Below, in pieces: positions 36,689-44,765 of a DNA stretch of 64,000 nt. How positions within the stretch are numbered: the first letter of the stretch is position 1; every line of letters starts with the position of its first letter. Below the pieces are notes generated by a model that did no database searches, was not told the origin of the DNA, and saw only the letters and a program-made list of their open reading frames with translations. The translations under genes were made by a program, and so were the position numbers. Origin of the DNA: an uncultured Pseudomonas sp. (GTDB lineage Bacteria; Pseudomonadota; Gammaproteobacteria; Pseudomonadales; Pseudomonadaceae); contig CALTWF010000001.1 in assembly GCA_943912755.1 (NCBI GenBank), forward strand, positions 124,001-188,000, given 5' to 3'.

Positions 36689-36926
36689 CTCATCGCTGCA
36701 TGGGTATCTACATATCTTTTCAGCATGGGCGCCTGCCAGGAAACCGCATCGAGGCTGACAGGTGCATGCCGGCAGATTTTCAGTGCCCTCCAGATCGAGC
36801 GCCGCGCGGGCGGCGCTCGATCTCAAGAACGCTACAAGGATCATGGCAAGCGCATGGCCGCCGTGATGCGATCTTCAGGCAGGCGCCCATGCTGAAAAGA
36901 TGTGTAGATACCCATGCTCATCGCTG
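36689..36926. mobile_element. MITE-like element inserted into a REP, with 10-bp direct repeats
   Basis: Terminal inverted repeats of 39 bases (36699-36737 and 36878-36916) match at 38 positions; the outer ends are CATGGGTATCTACAT and GTGTAGATACCCATG. The 10-mer CTCATCGCTG directly flanks both ends (36689-36698 and 36917-36926), as a target-site duplication would. The target is the start of a REP unit that continues at 36927. The 140-base core encodes nothing but holds a perfect 14-base-arm hairpin, GATCGAGCGCCGC and its complement (36792-36823, loop GCGG). It is non-autonomous, and the mobilising enzyme is not in the window. The remaining gap (36640-36688) is AT-rich and featureless. Confidence 0.75.
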
Positions 36927-36981
36927 GCAAGCCAGCTCCCACACCGATCTCTGTGGGAGCTGGCTTGCCAGCGATGAGGCC
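36917..36981. repeat. REP pair, right part of the interrupted copy
   Basis: CTGGCAAGCCAGCTCCCACA faces TGTGGGAGCTGGCTTGCC around an eight-base loop. Its left border is the duplicated CTCATCGCTG created by the neighbouring insertion. Confidence 0.88.
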
Positions 36982-37016
36982 ATCAGCCTTCCCCAGCCCG
37001 ATAGCCGAGCCCACCA

Positions 37017-37988
37017 GTGCCCACCACCCTGCCCAACTGCGACGCCCAACTGATCCGCACCCTGCACACCCTGCTCACCGAATGCAGCGTGTCGCGCACC
37101 GCCGACCTGCTCGGCCAGAGCCAGCCGGCCATCAGCGTGGCCCTGCGGCGCCTGCGCGAGCTGACCGGCGACCCCTTGCTGGTGCGCAGCGGCCGGCGCA
37201 TGGTCCTCACCAGTCACGGCCAGACCCTGATCGAACCGGCCGCCCGCGCCCTGAGCAGCATCGAGCAGATTCTCCACCCCAGCGACCGCTTCGACCCCGC
37301 CAGCACCCGGCAGACCTTCCGCATCAGTACCCCGGACTACCTCAGCGTGTTCTTCGTCCCCGCCATCGTCGAACGCTTCAGCGCCCAGGCACCCAATGCC
37401 ACCCTGGAACTCACCCATCTGCAAGCGCAAGGCGGTTATGCCAAGGGCCTGGAAGACGGCCATCTCGACCTGGTCATCGGCAACTGGCGCACGCCGCCTG
37501 ACCATCTGCACCTGCAACCGCTGTGCGATGACGACCTGGTCTGCCTGCTGCGCGAGGAACACCCGATCCGCCCGGGGCAATTGACGCCGCAGGCCTATTC
37601 CGCGGCGGATCACCTGGCGGTGCGCACCCACACGGCCAACGGGCACGGCACCATCGGCGACGAACTGGCAGGCAACGGCCTGGCCCGGCGGGTGACCACC
37701 ACCCTGCCGTACTTCTGCATCGCACCCTATGTGCTGGTGAAATCGGACCTGGTGTTCACCACCACGCGCTCGTTCGCCAGGCACTACAGCGAGTTGCTGC
37801 CGCTCAGGATCGAGCCGTTTCCGCTGGAGGTGCAGGCGTTGCGGTATTACCAGCTGTGGCATGCGAGGAAGCACCGGTCGCAGGCGTCGCGGTGGTTAAG
37901 GGGGGTGGTGCTGGAGGCGGCACGGGAGATCGGCGCGCATGTGCAAGGGGCGCCGATCCGCGCCCCTCGCTCAACGCATCAGTGCTGA
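37017..37988 (+). CDS. LysR-family transcriptional regulator
   Basis: A 323-residue regulator with an N-terminal winged helix (LIRTLHTLLTECSVSRTADLLGQSQPAISVALRRLRE, ends quoted in short form: LIRTL to LRRLRE) and a substrate-binding domain starting near FRISTPDYLSVFFVPAI. The start is a GTG at 37017 with only a weak GAGCC ribosome site, so expression may be low. The tail is long for the family. It lies downstream of the Rieske/rubredoxin operon on the same strand and could control it, but the intervening insertion leaves that open. It converges with, and overlaps by ten bases, the HNH gene. Confidence 0.88.
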   Translation: MPTTLPNCDAQLIRTLHTLLTECSVSRTADLLGQSQPAISVALRRLRELTGDPLLVRSGRRMVLTSHGQTLIEPAARALSSIEQILHPSDRFDPASTRQTFRISTPDYLSVFFVPAIVERFSAQAPNATLELTHLQAQGGYAKGLEDGHLDLVIGNWRTPPDHLHLQPLCDDDLVCLLREEHPIRPGQLTPQAYSAADHLAVRTHTANGHGTIGDELAGNGLARRVTTTLPYFCIAPYVLVKSDLVFTTTRSFARHYSELLPLRIEPFPLEVQALRYYQLWHARKHRSQASRWLRGVVLEAAREIGAHVQGAPIRAPRSTHQC

Positions 37989-39079
37989 AAGACTTTTTCG
38001 CGGTGATGCTTCAGGTAGTCCAGCATCCCGTTCGGGACCGAGCGCAATGAGCGTGGAAGGCCCAGTGCCACACGGTGCGGCTCGCTCAACCAATGGGACA
38101 CCAGCATCTGCCCGCGCTCGTCGAAACTGATCAGGCCGCGATAGAACAGCACATCCAGATTCGCCGACAACAGCAGCCCGTTGTTGGCATCCAGCCGCTC
38201 CAGCGTCGTCGCCTCCGCCCACGGCTTGATATGCGAAGCCCGCAGCACCTCGCTGCACGCCAGCCCGGTCACCGCACAGGCACCGCCCCAGATCTCCAGC
38301 AGGTCCTGGCGGAACTTGCCGCGGCCGCGGCGGGCCTGGAGGTTGGTCAGTTGCTCGGTCACCGGCTCGCTGCCTTCCAGCAGGGCATCGCGGTCGGACG
38401 CCGCCACCGGTTCGGTCGGCGCGCAGTGGATGGCATCGATCAACCGCGCCCAGCGCTCGCCGCGCCGGGACTCGGGAATGACATCCATGATCCGCCCGAC
38501 CAGGGCCAGGTCCAGCTCGTTGGAGCCGCCGGCCACCAGCCTTTCCACACCGTTGATGGTGCGCGGGTCGAGGGTCACCGGCTCGTCGAACCACCAGTAG
38601 TACTCTTCCGGGCAGATCCAGTGGGGGATGCTGTGCAGGCTCTGCTTCCAGTTGCGCAGGAAGTGATGGCGGTCATCTTCGTGAATGCGCCGCACCTTGG
38701 TGACGGACCAGGCCTCTTCCCAGAGGTCGAGCAGGTTGAGCTTGTCGACGATCTGCTGGCGTTGCGGCAGCAGGCGCTCGTCCATCAGGCCCACGGCGTT
38801 GCCGGCAATGCCCACCAGTTGCAGGATGCCGTTGTGCGCGGCGGTCATGAAGACGAAGGTCTGGCCGGAGTTTTCCACCAGCGGCGCGCTACCCGAACCA
38901 TCGGTGTGGAATACCCGGTAGCGCTGGTTGCCCTGGCGCAGCAGCAGGCGCGGGGAATTGTTCCATTCTTCGTGGCCGTAGCCGTTTTCCTTGGCGTAGC
39001 CACTGGTAGCGAAGCCACCGGACGGGGCGGTGTAGTTATTGGTGTTCCAGAACACCGGCTTTTGCAGGAATAACGCCAT
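37979..39079 (-). CDS. HNH endonuclease-domain protein
   Basis: A 366-residue protein. The C-terminal HNH domain is clear: CAVTGLACSEVLRASHIKPW, DANNGLLLSANLDVLFYRGL. The N-terminal about 230 residues (FWNTNNYTAPSGGFATSGYA, GYGHEEWNNSPRLLL) form a separate unrecognised domain that may recognise DNA or a modification. No methylase adjoins it, so a type IV-like or other defence nuclease is possible but unproven. The ATG at 39079 is chosen; the longer frame reads into AT-rich promoter DNA. Confidence 0.82.
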   Translation of the reverse strand: MALFLQKPVFWNTNNYTAPSGGFATSGYAKENGYGHEEWNNSPRLLLRQGNQRYRVFHTDGSGSAPLVENSGQTFVFMTAAHNGILQLVGIAGNAVGLMDERLLPQRQQIVDKLNLLDLWEEAWSVTKVRRIHEDDRHHFLRNWKQSLHSIPHWICPEEYYWWFDEPVTLDPRTINGVERLVAGGSNELDLALVGRIMDVIPESRRGERWARLIDAIHCAPTEPVAASDRDALLEGSEPVTEQLTNLQARRGRGKFRQDLLEIWGGACAVTGLACSEVLRASHIKPWAEATTLERLDANNGLLLSANLDVLFYRGLISFDERGQMLVSHWLSEPHRVALGLPRSLRSVPNGMLDYLKHHREKVFQH

Positions 39080-39390
39080 GAGCCTAGGGGTTCCTTGTGC
39101 AGGGAGAGCGCTGGCTTTGATTTGTGGACAAATGATATCAAAAAGACACCAATTGATAAGAGCCTGATATGGCGCTTGTGGGAACTGGCTTGCCAGCGAT
39201 CGTGGCACTCGCATGAACATGCTCATTACTGATTTTTATAAATAAGATAAATACACAATTCGCATAATTAGCTTAGAACCAAAAAGCCTTTCCCTCCCGC
39301 CCTCTCCCACGCCTATCGTTCTATCCCAAGACCCGACCCCACTCCCGGCGGAGGCCGTCCTCAACGACCTTCGAAGGAGTGCGCCCGTCC
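39080..39390. promoter_or_regulatory. Divergent promoter region with AT-rich core and half REP
   Basis: A gene-free stretch of 311 bp. It contains one half REP (TTGTGGGAACTGGCTTGCC, about 39176-39195), then a strikingly AT-rich segment, about 39225-39290, with GATTTTTATAAATAAGAT and ACAATTCGCATAATTAGC. Such AT-rich stretches precede sulfate-starvation genes controlled by CysB in Pseudomonas, which is the basis for suspecting CysB control of the flavoprotein operon. There is no acceptable sigma-54 element (GGCACTCGCA lacks the -12 part). Confidence 0.4.
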
Positions 39391-40968
39391 ATGATTTCCC
39401 TGTTTCACAACGCCCCCGCCCCGCTCCAGCTGGATGCCGACGTGCTGGTGATCGGCGGCGGCCTGGCCGGCACCTGGGCGGCAGTCGCCGCAGCGCGCGA
39501 AGGCGCGCGGGTGGTGCTGGCGGAAAAAGGCTACTGCGGCACCAGCGGCGTGACCGCCAGCGCCGGCCCCGGCCATTGGTGGGTGCCGCCGGAACAACGC
39601 GCGGCCGCCATCGCCCGGCGCGTCGACAGCGCCGCCGGGCTCGGCGATGCCAGCTGGATGGCGCGGATCCTCGACACCACCTGGCAGTCCCTGCCGCAAC
39701 TGGACCGCCTCTACCACTTCCCCCGCGACGACCAGGGCCGCAAGCAGTACCGCGCCCTGCGCGGCCCGGAATACATGCGCGCCATGCGCCAGCTGGCTCT
39801 GGAACACGGTGTTACCCTGCTCGACCAGAGTCCCGCGCTGGAACTGCTGCGCAGCGATTCCGGCGAGCTGGCCGGCGCCCGCGGCTGGCAACGCCAGGCC
39901 AGCCGCGAGTGGCGGGTCAAGGCGCGGGCCACGGTGCTGGCCACCGGCGGCTGCGGGTTCATGTCACGCCTGCTGGGCAGCCAGACCAATACCGGCGACG
40001 GTTACCTGCTGGGCGTCGAGGCCGGCGCCGAACTGTCGGGCATGGAGTTCTCCGCTTACTACTGCATCGCCCCGGCCGGCAGCACCATGACCCGCTCCAT
40101 GGTCTACACCTTCGGCCGCTACTTCGACGCTGCCGGTCGCGAACTGGAGATTGCCCAGGGGCCGGATTTCAACAACACGCTGGCCCGCCATCTGCTGCAA
40201 GGCCCGGTGTTCTGCCGCCTCGATCGGATTCCTGCGGATATCCGTGCGCGCCTGCCCTATGTGCAGCCGAACCTGATGCTGCCCTTCGACCGCCTGGGCA
40301 TCGACCCCTATCGCGATCGGTTCCAGGTGACCCTGCACGGCGAAGGCACCATTCGCGGTGTCGGCGGCCTGCGGGTGATCGACCAGCAGTGCCAGACCAG
40401 CGTGCCCGGCCTGTTCAGCGCAGGCGATGCCGCCAGCCGCGAACCGGTGACCGGGGCGATTTCCGGTGGCGGTGCGGTGAACTCGTCCTGGGCCCTGTCC
40501 AGCGGCCAGTGGGCCGGAGCCGGCGCGGCGCAGTATGCGAAAGCAAAACGTACCGTGATACGTACCGTAGCACGGTACGCAGAACCTGAATTTTCCACCG
40601 CCACCGCCGATTACCGCGAGAGCATCCGCGCGGTGCAGAACGAGCTGCACCCCTACGACAAGAACCTGTTCCGCAATGGTGCGCAGTTGACGCGCTCCCT
40701 GGACGTCCTCGACAACCACTGGGACCGCCTGCGCAGCCGCCACGGCGCCAGCGACCCGACCAGCCTGCTGCGCTGGCGCGAAACCGAAGCCCTGCTGGCC
40801 AGCGCCCGCTGGTGCTACGCCAGCGCCCTGGCGCGCAAGGAAAGCCGCCAGCGCGAGGATGCCCCCACGCAAAGCAGCCACTTCGACGCCCATCTGCGCA
40901 GCGGCGGCCTGGACACGCCCTGGGTCCGCCGCGACCCGCTGCAGCAGCACGCGCAGGTGCCGGCATGA
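39391..40968 (+). CDS. FAD-dependent oxidoreductase, fumarate reductase/AprA-like
   Basis: A 525-residue soluble flavoprotein. The dinucleotide fold DVLVIGGGLAGTWAA (Gly22-x-Gly24-x2-Gly27) comes first, GYCGTSGVTASAG follows, and GLFSAGDAASREPVTGAISGGG closes the FAD site. It pairs with the overlapping ferredoxin gene (ATGA) in an arrangement reminiscent of adenylylsulfate reductase AprA-AprB, although dissimilatory activity is not expected here. The start MISLFHN follows AAGGAG at eleven bases. A short AT-rich palindromic stretch within the gene (40549-40579) uses codons unlike the rest. Confidence 0.85.
   Translation: MISLFHNAPAPLQLDADVLVIGGGLAGTWAAVAAAREGARVVLAEKGYCGTSGVTASAGPGHWWVPPEQRAAAIARRVDSAAGLGDASWMARILDTTWQSLPQLDRLYHFPRDDQGRKQYRALRGPEYMRAMRQLALEHGVTLLDQSPALELLRSDSGELAGARGWQRQASREWRVKARATVLATGGCGFMSRLLGSQTNTGDGYLLGVEAGAELSGMEFSAYYCIAPAGSTMTRSMVYTFGRYFDAAGRELEIAQGPDFNNTLARHLLQGPVFCRLDRIPADIRARLPYVQPNLMLPFDRLGIDPYRDRFQVTLHGEGTIRGVGGLRVIDQQCQTSVPGLFSAGDAASREPVTGAISGGGAVNSSWALSSGQWAGAGAAQYAKAKRTVIRTVARYAEPEFSTATADYRESIRAVQNELHPYDKNLFRNGAQLTRSLDVLDNHWDRLRSRHGASDPTSLLRWRETEALLASARWCYASALARKESRQREDAPTQSSHFDAHLRSGGLDTPWVRRDPLQQHAQVPA
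40549..40579. repeat. Palindromic AT-rich insert-like stretch inside the flavoprotein gene
   Basis: CGTACCGTG (40549-40557) is inverted as CACGGTACG (40571-40579), and CGTACCGT also recurs directly at 40561. It encodes KRTVIRTVARY, in frame, among codons such as AAA, ATA and CGT that are rare in this operon. Confidence 0.6.
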
Positions 40969-41351
40969 TCGAACTGATCTTCACCGAGCGCTGCACCGGC
41001 TGCAGTCGCTGCGTCAGCGCCTGCCCCAGCAACGTCTTCGCCACGGGCAGCGACGGCAAGCCGATCATCGCCGACCAGGCCGCCTGCCAGACCTGCTTCA
41101 TGTGCGAGCTCTACTGCCCCGGCGATGCCCTGTACGTGCACCCGGACTGCGAACGCCCCGCCAACCCCGACCCGGCCCGGATCCTTGCCAGCGGCCTGCT
41201 CGGCCAGTACCGCCGCGACTCCGGCTGGGACGAGTTCGCCAGCGACCCGCGCTATGCAAACCAGCACTGGCGCATGGAGGGCATCTTTGCCCTGGCGCGC
41301 GAACTGGCCACTACTTCCCCTTCCCCCGACACAGGACCGCGTCATGAGTGA
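40965..41351 (+). CDS. Two-cluster [4Fe-4S] ferredoxin, AprB-like
   Basis: A 128-residue ferredoxin. The cysteine sets are Cys10-x2-Cys13-x2-Cys16-x3-Cys20 and Cys41-x2-Cys44-x2-Cys47-x3-Cys51, each followed by Pro, enough for two [4Fe-4S] clusters. A C-terminal extension of about 75 residues (ASGLLGQYRRDSGWDEFASD) probably docks to the flavoprotein. It overlaps the flavoprotein gene by four bases and the next gene by eight, so all three are translationally linked. Confidence 0.92.
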   Translation: MIELIFTERCTGCSRCVSACPSNVFATGSDGKPIIADQAACQTCFMCELYCPGDALYVHPDCERPANPDPARILASGLLGQYRRDSGWDEFASDPRYANQHWRMEGIFALARELATTSPSPDTGPRHE

Positions 41352-42036
41352 ATCCCTCAACCATCTGCTCGCCGAACTGCACGCCGAACGCCTGCGCAGC
41401 TGGGCCCCGGAAGCCCTCAAGGTCAATATCGACCAGCGCCAGCGCCTGGTGGACGAGGCTGACCCGCAGCGCTTCATCAAGGCCGGCGACAGCGTCGAGC
41501 CGTTCGAACTGCTCACGGTCGAAGGCGGCAGCCTCAGCCTCGACCAGTTGCTGGGCCAGGGCCCGGCAGTGCTGGTGTTCTTCCGCTTTGCCGGCTGCCC
41601 GGCGTGCAATATCGCCATCCCCTACTACGAGCGAAACCTGCAACCGGCACTGCAACGACGCGGCGTGCCGCTGGTCGCGATCAGCCCGCAAGTACCGGAG
41701 CGCCTGGTGGAGATCAAGGACAAGCACCAGCTGACCCTGCAGGTCGCCAGCGACCAGGACAACCAGCTGGGCCGGCGCTTCGGCGTGCTCTACAGCTTCG
41801 ACGACGCCTCGCGCCAGGCCGCGCTGGCCAAGGGCAGCGGCATCGGCGCGATCACCGGCACCGGTACCTGGGAGCTGCCCCAGCCGACGGTGGTGGTGAT
41901 CGGCCGCGACCGCCGCGTGCACTTCGCCGAGGTTAGCCCGGACTGGCTGGTGCGCAGCGAAGCGCAATCGATCATCGATGCGGTGGACGCGGCACTCGAC
42001 GCCGACAGCCTGCTGGTCCGCCACGCCTGGGCCTGA
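41344..42036 (+). CDS. Peroxiredoxin-like (AhpC/TSA) protein
   Basis: A 230-residue thioredoxin-fold protein. Cys85-x2-Cys88 lies in RFAGCPACNIAIPYYE, at the position of the peroxidatic cysteine, with a long N-terminal helical region. The late ELPQPTVVVIGRDRRVHFAEV and WLVRSE segments are typical of the peroxiredoxin-like family. Peroxiredoxins of this kind (LsfA, for example) are often co-induced with sulfonate monooxygenases under sulfate starvation. The start overlaps the ferredoxin gene by eight bases. Confidence 0.85.
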   Translation: MSESLNHLLAELHAERLRSWAPEALKVNIDQRQRLVDEADPQRFIKAGDSVEPFELLTVEGGSLSLDQLLGQGPAVLVFFRFAGCPACNIAIPYYERNLQPALQRRGVPLVAISPQVPERLVEIKDKHQLTLQVASDQDNQLGRRFGVLYSFDDASRQAALAKGSGIGAITGTGTWELPQPTVVVIGRDRRVHFAEVSPDWLVRSEAQSIIDAVDAALDADSLLVRHAWA

Positions 42037-42070
42037 TGCCCGCCTCTTCCCGATCACAGGAGTTGAACCC

Positions 42071-43402
42071 ATGAGCACACGGCAATTGCACCTCGGCGCC
42101 ATCCTTACCGGCGTCGGCACCGACCAACAGGAATGGCTGGACCCGAGCATCCCCGGCAACGCCAGCATCGATATCGACTGGTACCGGCAACAGGCCCAGG
42201 CGGCCGAAGCGGCGAAGTTCGACTTCGTGTTCATCGTCGACAGCCCCTACATCACCCCGGACTCGGCGCCGCACTTCCTCAACCGCCTGGAACCGCTGAC
42301 CCTGCTCTCGGCGCTGGCCGGCGCGACCCAGCGGATCGGCCTGGTGGCGACCCTGACCACCTCCTACAGCGAGCCGTTCAACGTCGCCCGCCAGTTCGCC
42401 TCGCTGGACCAGATCAGCCATGGCCGCGCCGGCTGGAACGTGGTCACCACCGGGCTGGAAGGCGCCGCCGGCAACTTCGGCCGCGAACAGCATATCGACC
42501 ATGGCGAGCGCTACCGTCGCGCCCATGAGCATGTGGCGGTGGTCCAGGGCCTGTGGGATTCCTACGAGGACGATGCCTTCCCCCGCGACCGGGCGAGCAA
42601 GCGCTTCCTCGACCCGAGCAAGCAGCACCGCCTCGATCATCGTGGCGAATTCTTCTCGGTCACCGGGCCACTGAACATCTCCCGCTCGCCCCAGGGCCAG
42701 CCGGTGATCTTCCAGGCCGGCGTCTCGGAGTCCGGGCGCGGGCTGGCGGCGCAGATCGCCGAGGGCATCTTCGCCGGGGTCGACAACTTCGACGATGCCC
42801 GCGAGTACTACGCCGACATCAAGCGCCGCGCCGCCGCGGCCGGGCGCGATCCGCAGCAGGTGCTGGTGTTCCCCGGCATCTCGCCGATCATTGCCGACAG
42901 CGATGAACAGGCGCAGGTCCTGCTCAAGGCGCGTCACGGTGAGCTGGATCTGGGCAAGGCCCTGGTACAACTGGGCCGACCATTCAACTACCACGATTTC
43001 AGCCAGTACGAACTGGACGCGCCCTTCCCCGAACTGGGCGACCTGGGCAGCAACGGCTATCGCGGGCATGCCGAGAAGATCAAGCGGGTGGCCAGGGAAC
43101 AGGAGCTGACCCTGCGCGAGACGGCCTTGCGCTTCGCCCGGCCATTTACCGGCTTCGCTGGCTCGCCGGAAACCGTGGCCAACGAGATCGAGCGCTGGTT
43201 CCGCGAGGGTGCCGTGGATGGCTTCAATATCCATGTCGGCGCACCGGCGGCCTTTGCCCGGTTTACCGACGAGGTGCTGCCGATCCTGCGGGCACGGGGT
43301 CTGTTCAGGGACGACTATGCCGGCAGCACGCTGAGGGATCACCTGGGGCTGGAGGTGCCGGTCAACCGCTACCAGGTCGCACCGGCAGAAGCCGTCGCCT
43401 AG
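42071..43402 (+). CDS. DszA/NtaA-family LLM flavin monooxygenase
   Basis: A 443-residue LLM-family enzyme of the NtaA/SnaA/DszA branch: LHLGAILTGVG at the start, FDFVFIVDSPYI, LEPLTLLSALAGATQRIGL, SHGRAGWNVVTTG and GPLNISRSPQGQPVIFQAG. DszA oxidatively opens sulfones to sulfinates, while other members cleave nitrilotriacetate or sulfone substrates. FMNH2 must come from a reductase elsewhere. It is the fourth gene of the flavoprotein-ferredoxin-peroxiredoxin operon, 34 bases after it, with ribosome site AGGAG. Confidence 0.9.
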   Translation: MSTRQLHLGAILTGVGTDQQEWLDPSIPGNASIDIDWYRQQAQAAEAAKFDFVFIVDSPYITPDSAPHFLNRLEPLTLLSALAGATQRIGLVATLTTSYSEPFNVARQFASLDQISHGRAGWNVVTTGLEGAAGNFGREQHIDHGERYRRAHEHVAVVQGLWDSYEDDAFPRDRASKRFLDPSKQHRLDHRGEFFSVTGPLNISRSPQGQPVIFQAGVSESGRGLAAQIAEGIFAGVDNFDDAREYYADIKRRAAAAGRDPQQVLVFPGISPIIADSDEQAQVLLKARHGELDLGKALVQLGRPFNYHDFSQYELDAPFPELGDLGSNGYRGHAEKIKRVAREQELTLRETALRFARPFTGFAGSPETVANEIERWFREGAVDGFNIHVGAPAAFARFTDEVLPILRARGLFRDDYAGSTLRDHLGLEVPVNRYQVAPAEAVA

Positions 43403-43407
43403 AAGGG

Positions 43408-43422
43408 CATGGGTATCTACAC
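43408..43422. repeat. Isolated copy of the CATGGGTATCTACAC motif
   Basis: An exact 15-base match to the end sequence found at 12432 and, with one change, at 36699. Here it starts five bases after the monooxygenase stop, without a nearby second end. Confidence 0.6.
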
Positions 43423-43462
43423 GGTTCAATCAGGTGCAGTACGGACCCTGTGGGGGCTTTGC

Positions 43463-44638
43463 CTAGAAGAGATACGCCAGCTGCGCCCACAGGCGTGGCT
43501 GGCGTTCGTCCGCCGCCGAAGCCGCTTGCTCGCCAATCCTCCAGCCGGCCAGCGTGCTGATGCTCCATGTCCGGGTCGACCAGCCCGCGCCCAGGCCGGC
43601 GGCAGACAGCCGGCGGGGGGCGGTGTCGATACTCAGGGCCGGTGCATTCAGGCGCGCTTCGCCGTGATCGGCAAAGGTAACCAGGCGCCAGTGGTCGGTC
43701 AGGGCGTAGCGCAGTTCGGCACTGGCCAGCCAGCCGCGGTCGCCGAAAGCCGCCGTCTGGTAGGTCGAGCGCGCGCCGAAGACCCCGCCGATATACAGCC
43801 GCTGCGAGTCGTCGAGGTTGTCATCGCTCCACTGGCCCATGGCTCGGACGTACAGGGCCAGGCGTCCACCCAGCTGTTGCAGGCGCTCCAGCCTGACGCG
43901 CAGCACGCTGAAATGCCCTGGGTCGGACTGGCCGACCAGCGACCAGGGCGAACCGTCGATATCCAGGTGGCCCTCGCTCCAGCTCAGGGTCAGGCGGCTG
44001 TCGGCTCCTTCGAGCAGCGGATCGCGGACGCTGCCGGTCAGGCTGTAGTCAACCACGCGGGAGCGCTTGTCGCTGTCGATGCCAAGCAATCCGATTTCAT
44101 CCTGCAGGTGCTTTTCGTCGTACTGCACCCGGGCCGCGAGGCTGAACGCCTGGCCTTGCAGCAGCGGCTGGACGATGAAGGCACTGGCGGTTCGGGTCTT
44201 GCCCTTGGCCGCGAGGATCTTCAGTTCGTCACCCAGCTCATAGGACAGGTCCGAGAACATGACCCCGGCCCGCGTCGACCAGGGCCCGATGCCCAGGTGA
44301 TAGGCCGCCCAGTGGTAGTGCCCCTGCTCCGCCGAACCCATGCTGCGCAGGCTGAGCAGATCGCTCGAGGCCAGCAGGCCGCGGACGTTGACCGCCGTGG
44401 CCAGCCGCCCCTGGTCATCCTGCCCGCCGAAGTTGTCCAGGGCCACGCCGCCGCTGAGAAACGGCATGCTGTCGAGGTCTTCCGGCAGCTCATAGGAGGT
44501 GTCGCCCTGGGTCAGGCTGGTCGCGGACGGCAGCTCGGGGATCTGCTGGAACGGCCGCAGGCCCTCGCCGTTGCCGGTGGCCAGGCAGGACAGCGGAACG
44601 ACGAACAGCGTGGACAACAGGCAGGACGCCACGCGCAT
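43463..44638 (-). CDS. TpsB-like outer-membrane barrel without POTRA domains
   Basis: A 391-residue protein with a signal peptide (MRVASCLLSTLFVVPLSCLA). After a linker of about 40 residues it goes straight into the ShlB/FhaC-type beta-barrel (from about 62: GGVALDNFGGQDDQGRLATA). It aligns along its whole length with the barrel of the TpsB at 44766, for example ELRYALTDHWRLVTFADHGEA against ELRYALTDAWQLSTFVDHGEV, shown here in part. Both POTRA domains are absent. The plug-loop motif VRAY of TpsB is ARST. It is probably an accessory pore or a duplicated, decaying gene. It is last in the TPS operon, 127 bases after tpsB. Confidence 0.75.
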   Translation of the reverse strand: MRVASCLLSTLFVVPLSCLATGNGEGLRPFQQIPELPSATSLTQGDTSYELPEDLDSMPFLSGGVALDNFGGQDDQGRLATAVNVRGLLASSDLLSLRSMGSAEQGHYHWAAYHLGIGPWSTRAGVMFSDLSYELGDELKILAAKGKTRTASAFIVQPLLQGQAFSLAARVQYDEKHLQDEIGLLGIDSDKRSRVVDYSLTGSVRDPLLEGADSRLTLSWSEGHLDIDGSPWSLVGQSDPGHFSVLRVRLERLQQLGGRLALYVRAMGQWSDDNLDDSQRLYIGGVFGARSTYQTAAFGDRGWLASAELRYALTDHWRLVTFADHGEARLNAPALSIDTAPRRLSAAGLGAGWSTRTWSISTLAGWRIGEQAASAADERQPRLWAQLAYLF

Positions 44639-44765
44639 ACAGGCAATACCGGGATGGTGGTCGAAAGATGGCCCGGGCGGCGTCCCTGCAATCGCCCCGG
44701 ACCGGGCAAGATATGGCGTTATGCCATCCTCACGCAAGCCCCTTGTCGCCGACCCGTCCCGCGGC

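Noticed and set aside
36700..37053. 117-codon frame across the inverted-repeat element
   Set aside because: It reads through both arms of the element and the REP; no ribosome site or domain.
39200..39216. Sigma-54 promoter for the flavoprotein operon (TGGCACTCGCATGAAC)
   Set aside because: The -24 half matches but no GC stands at the required ten-base spacing and TTGC is absent.
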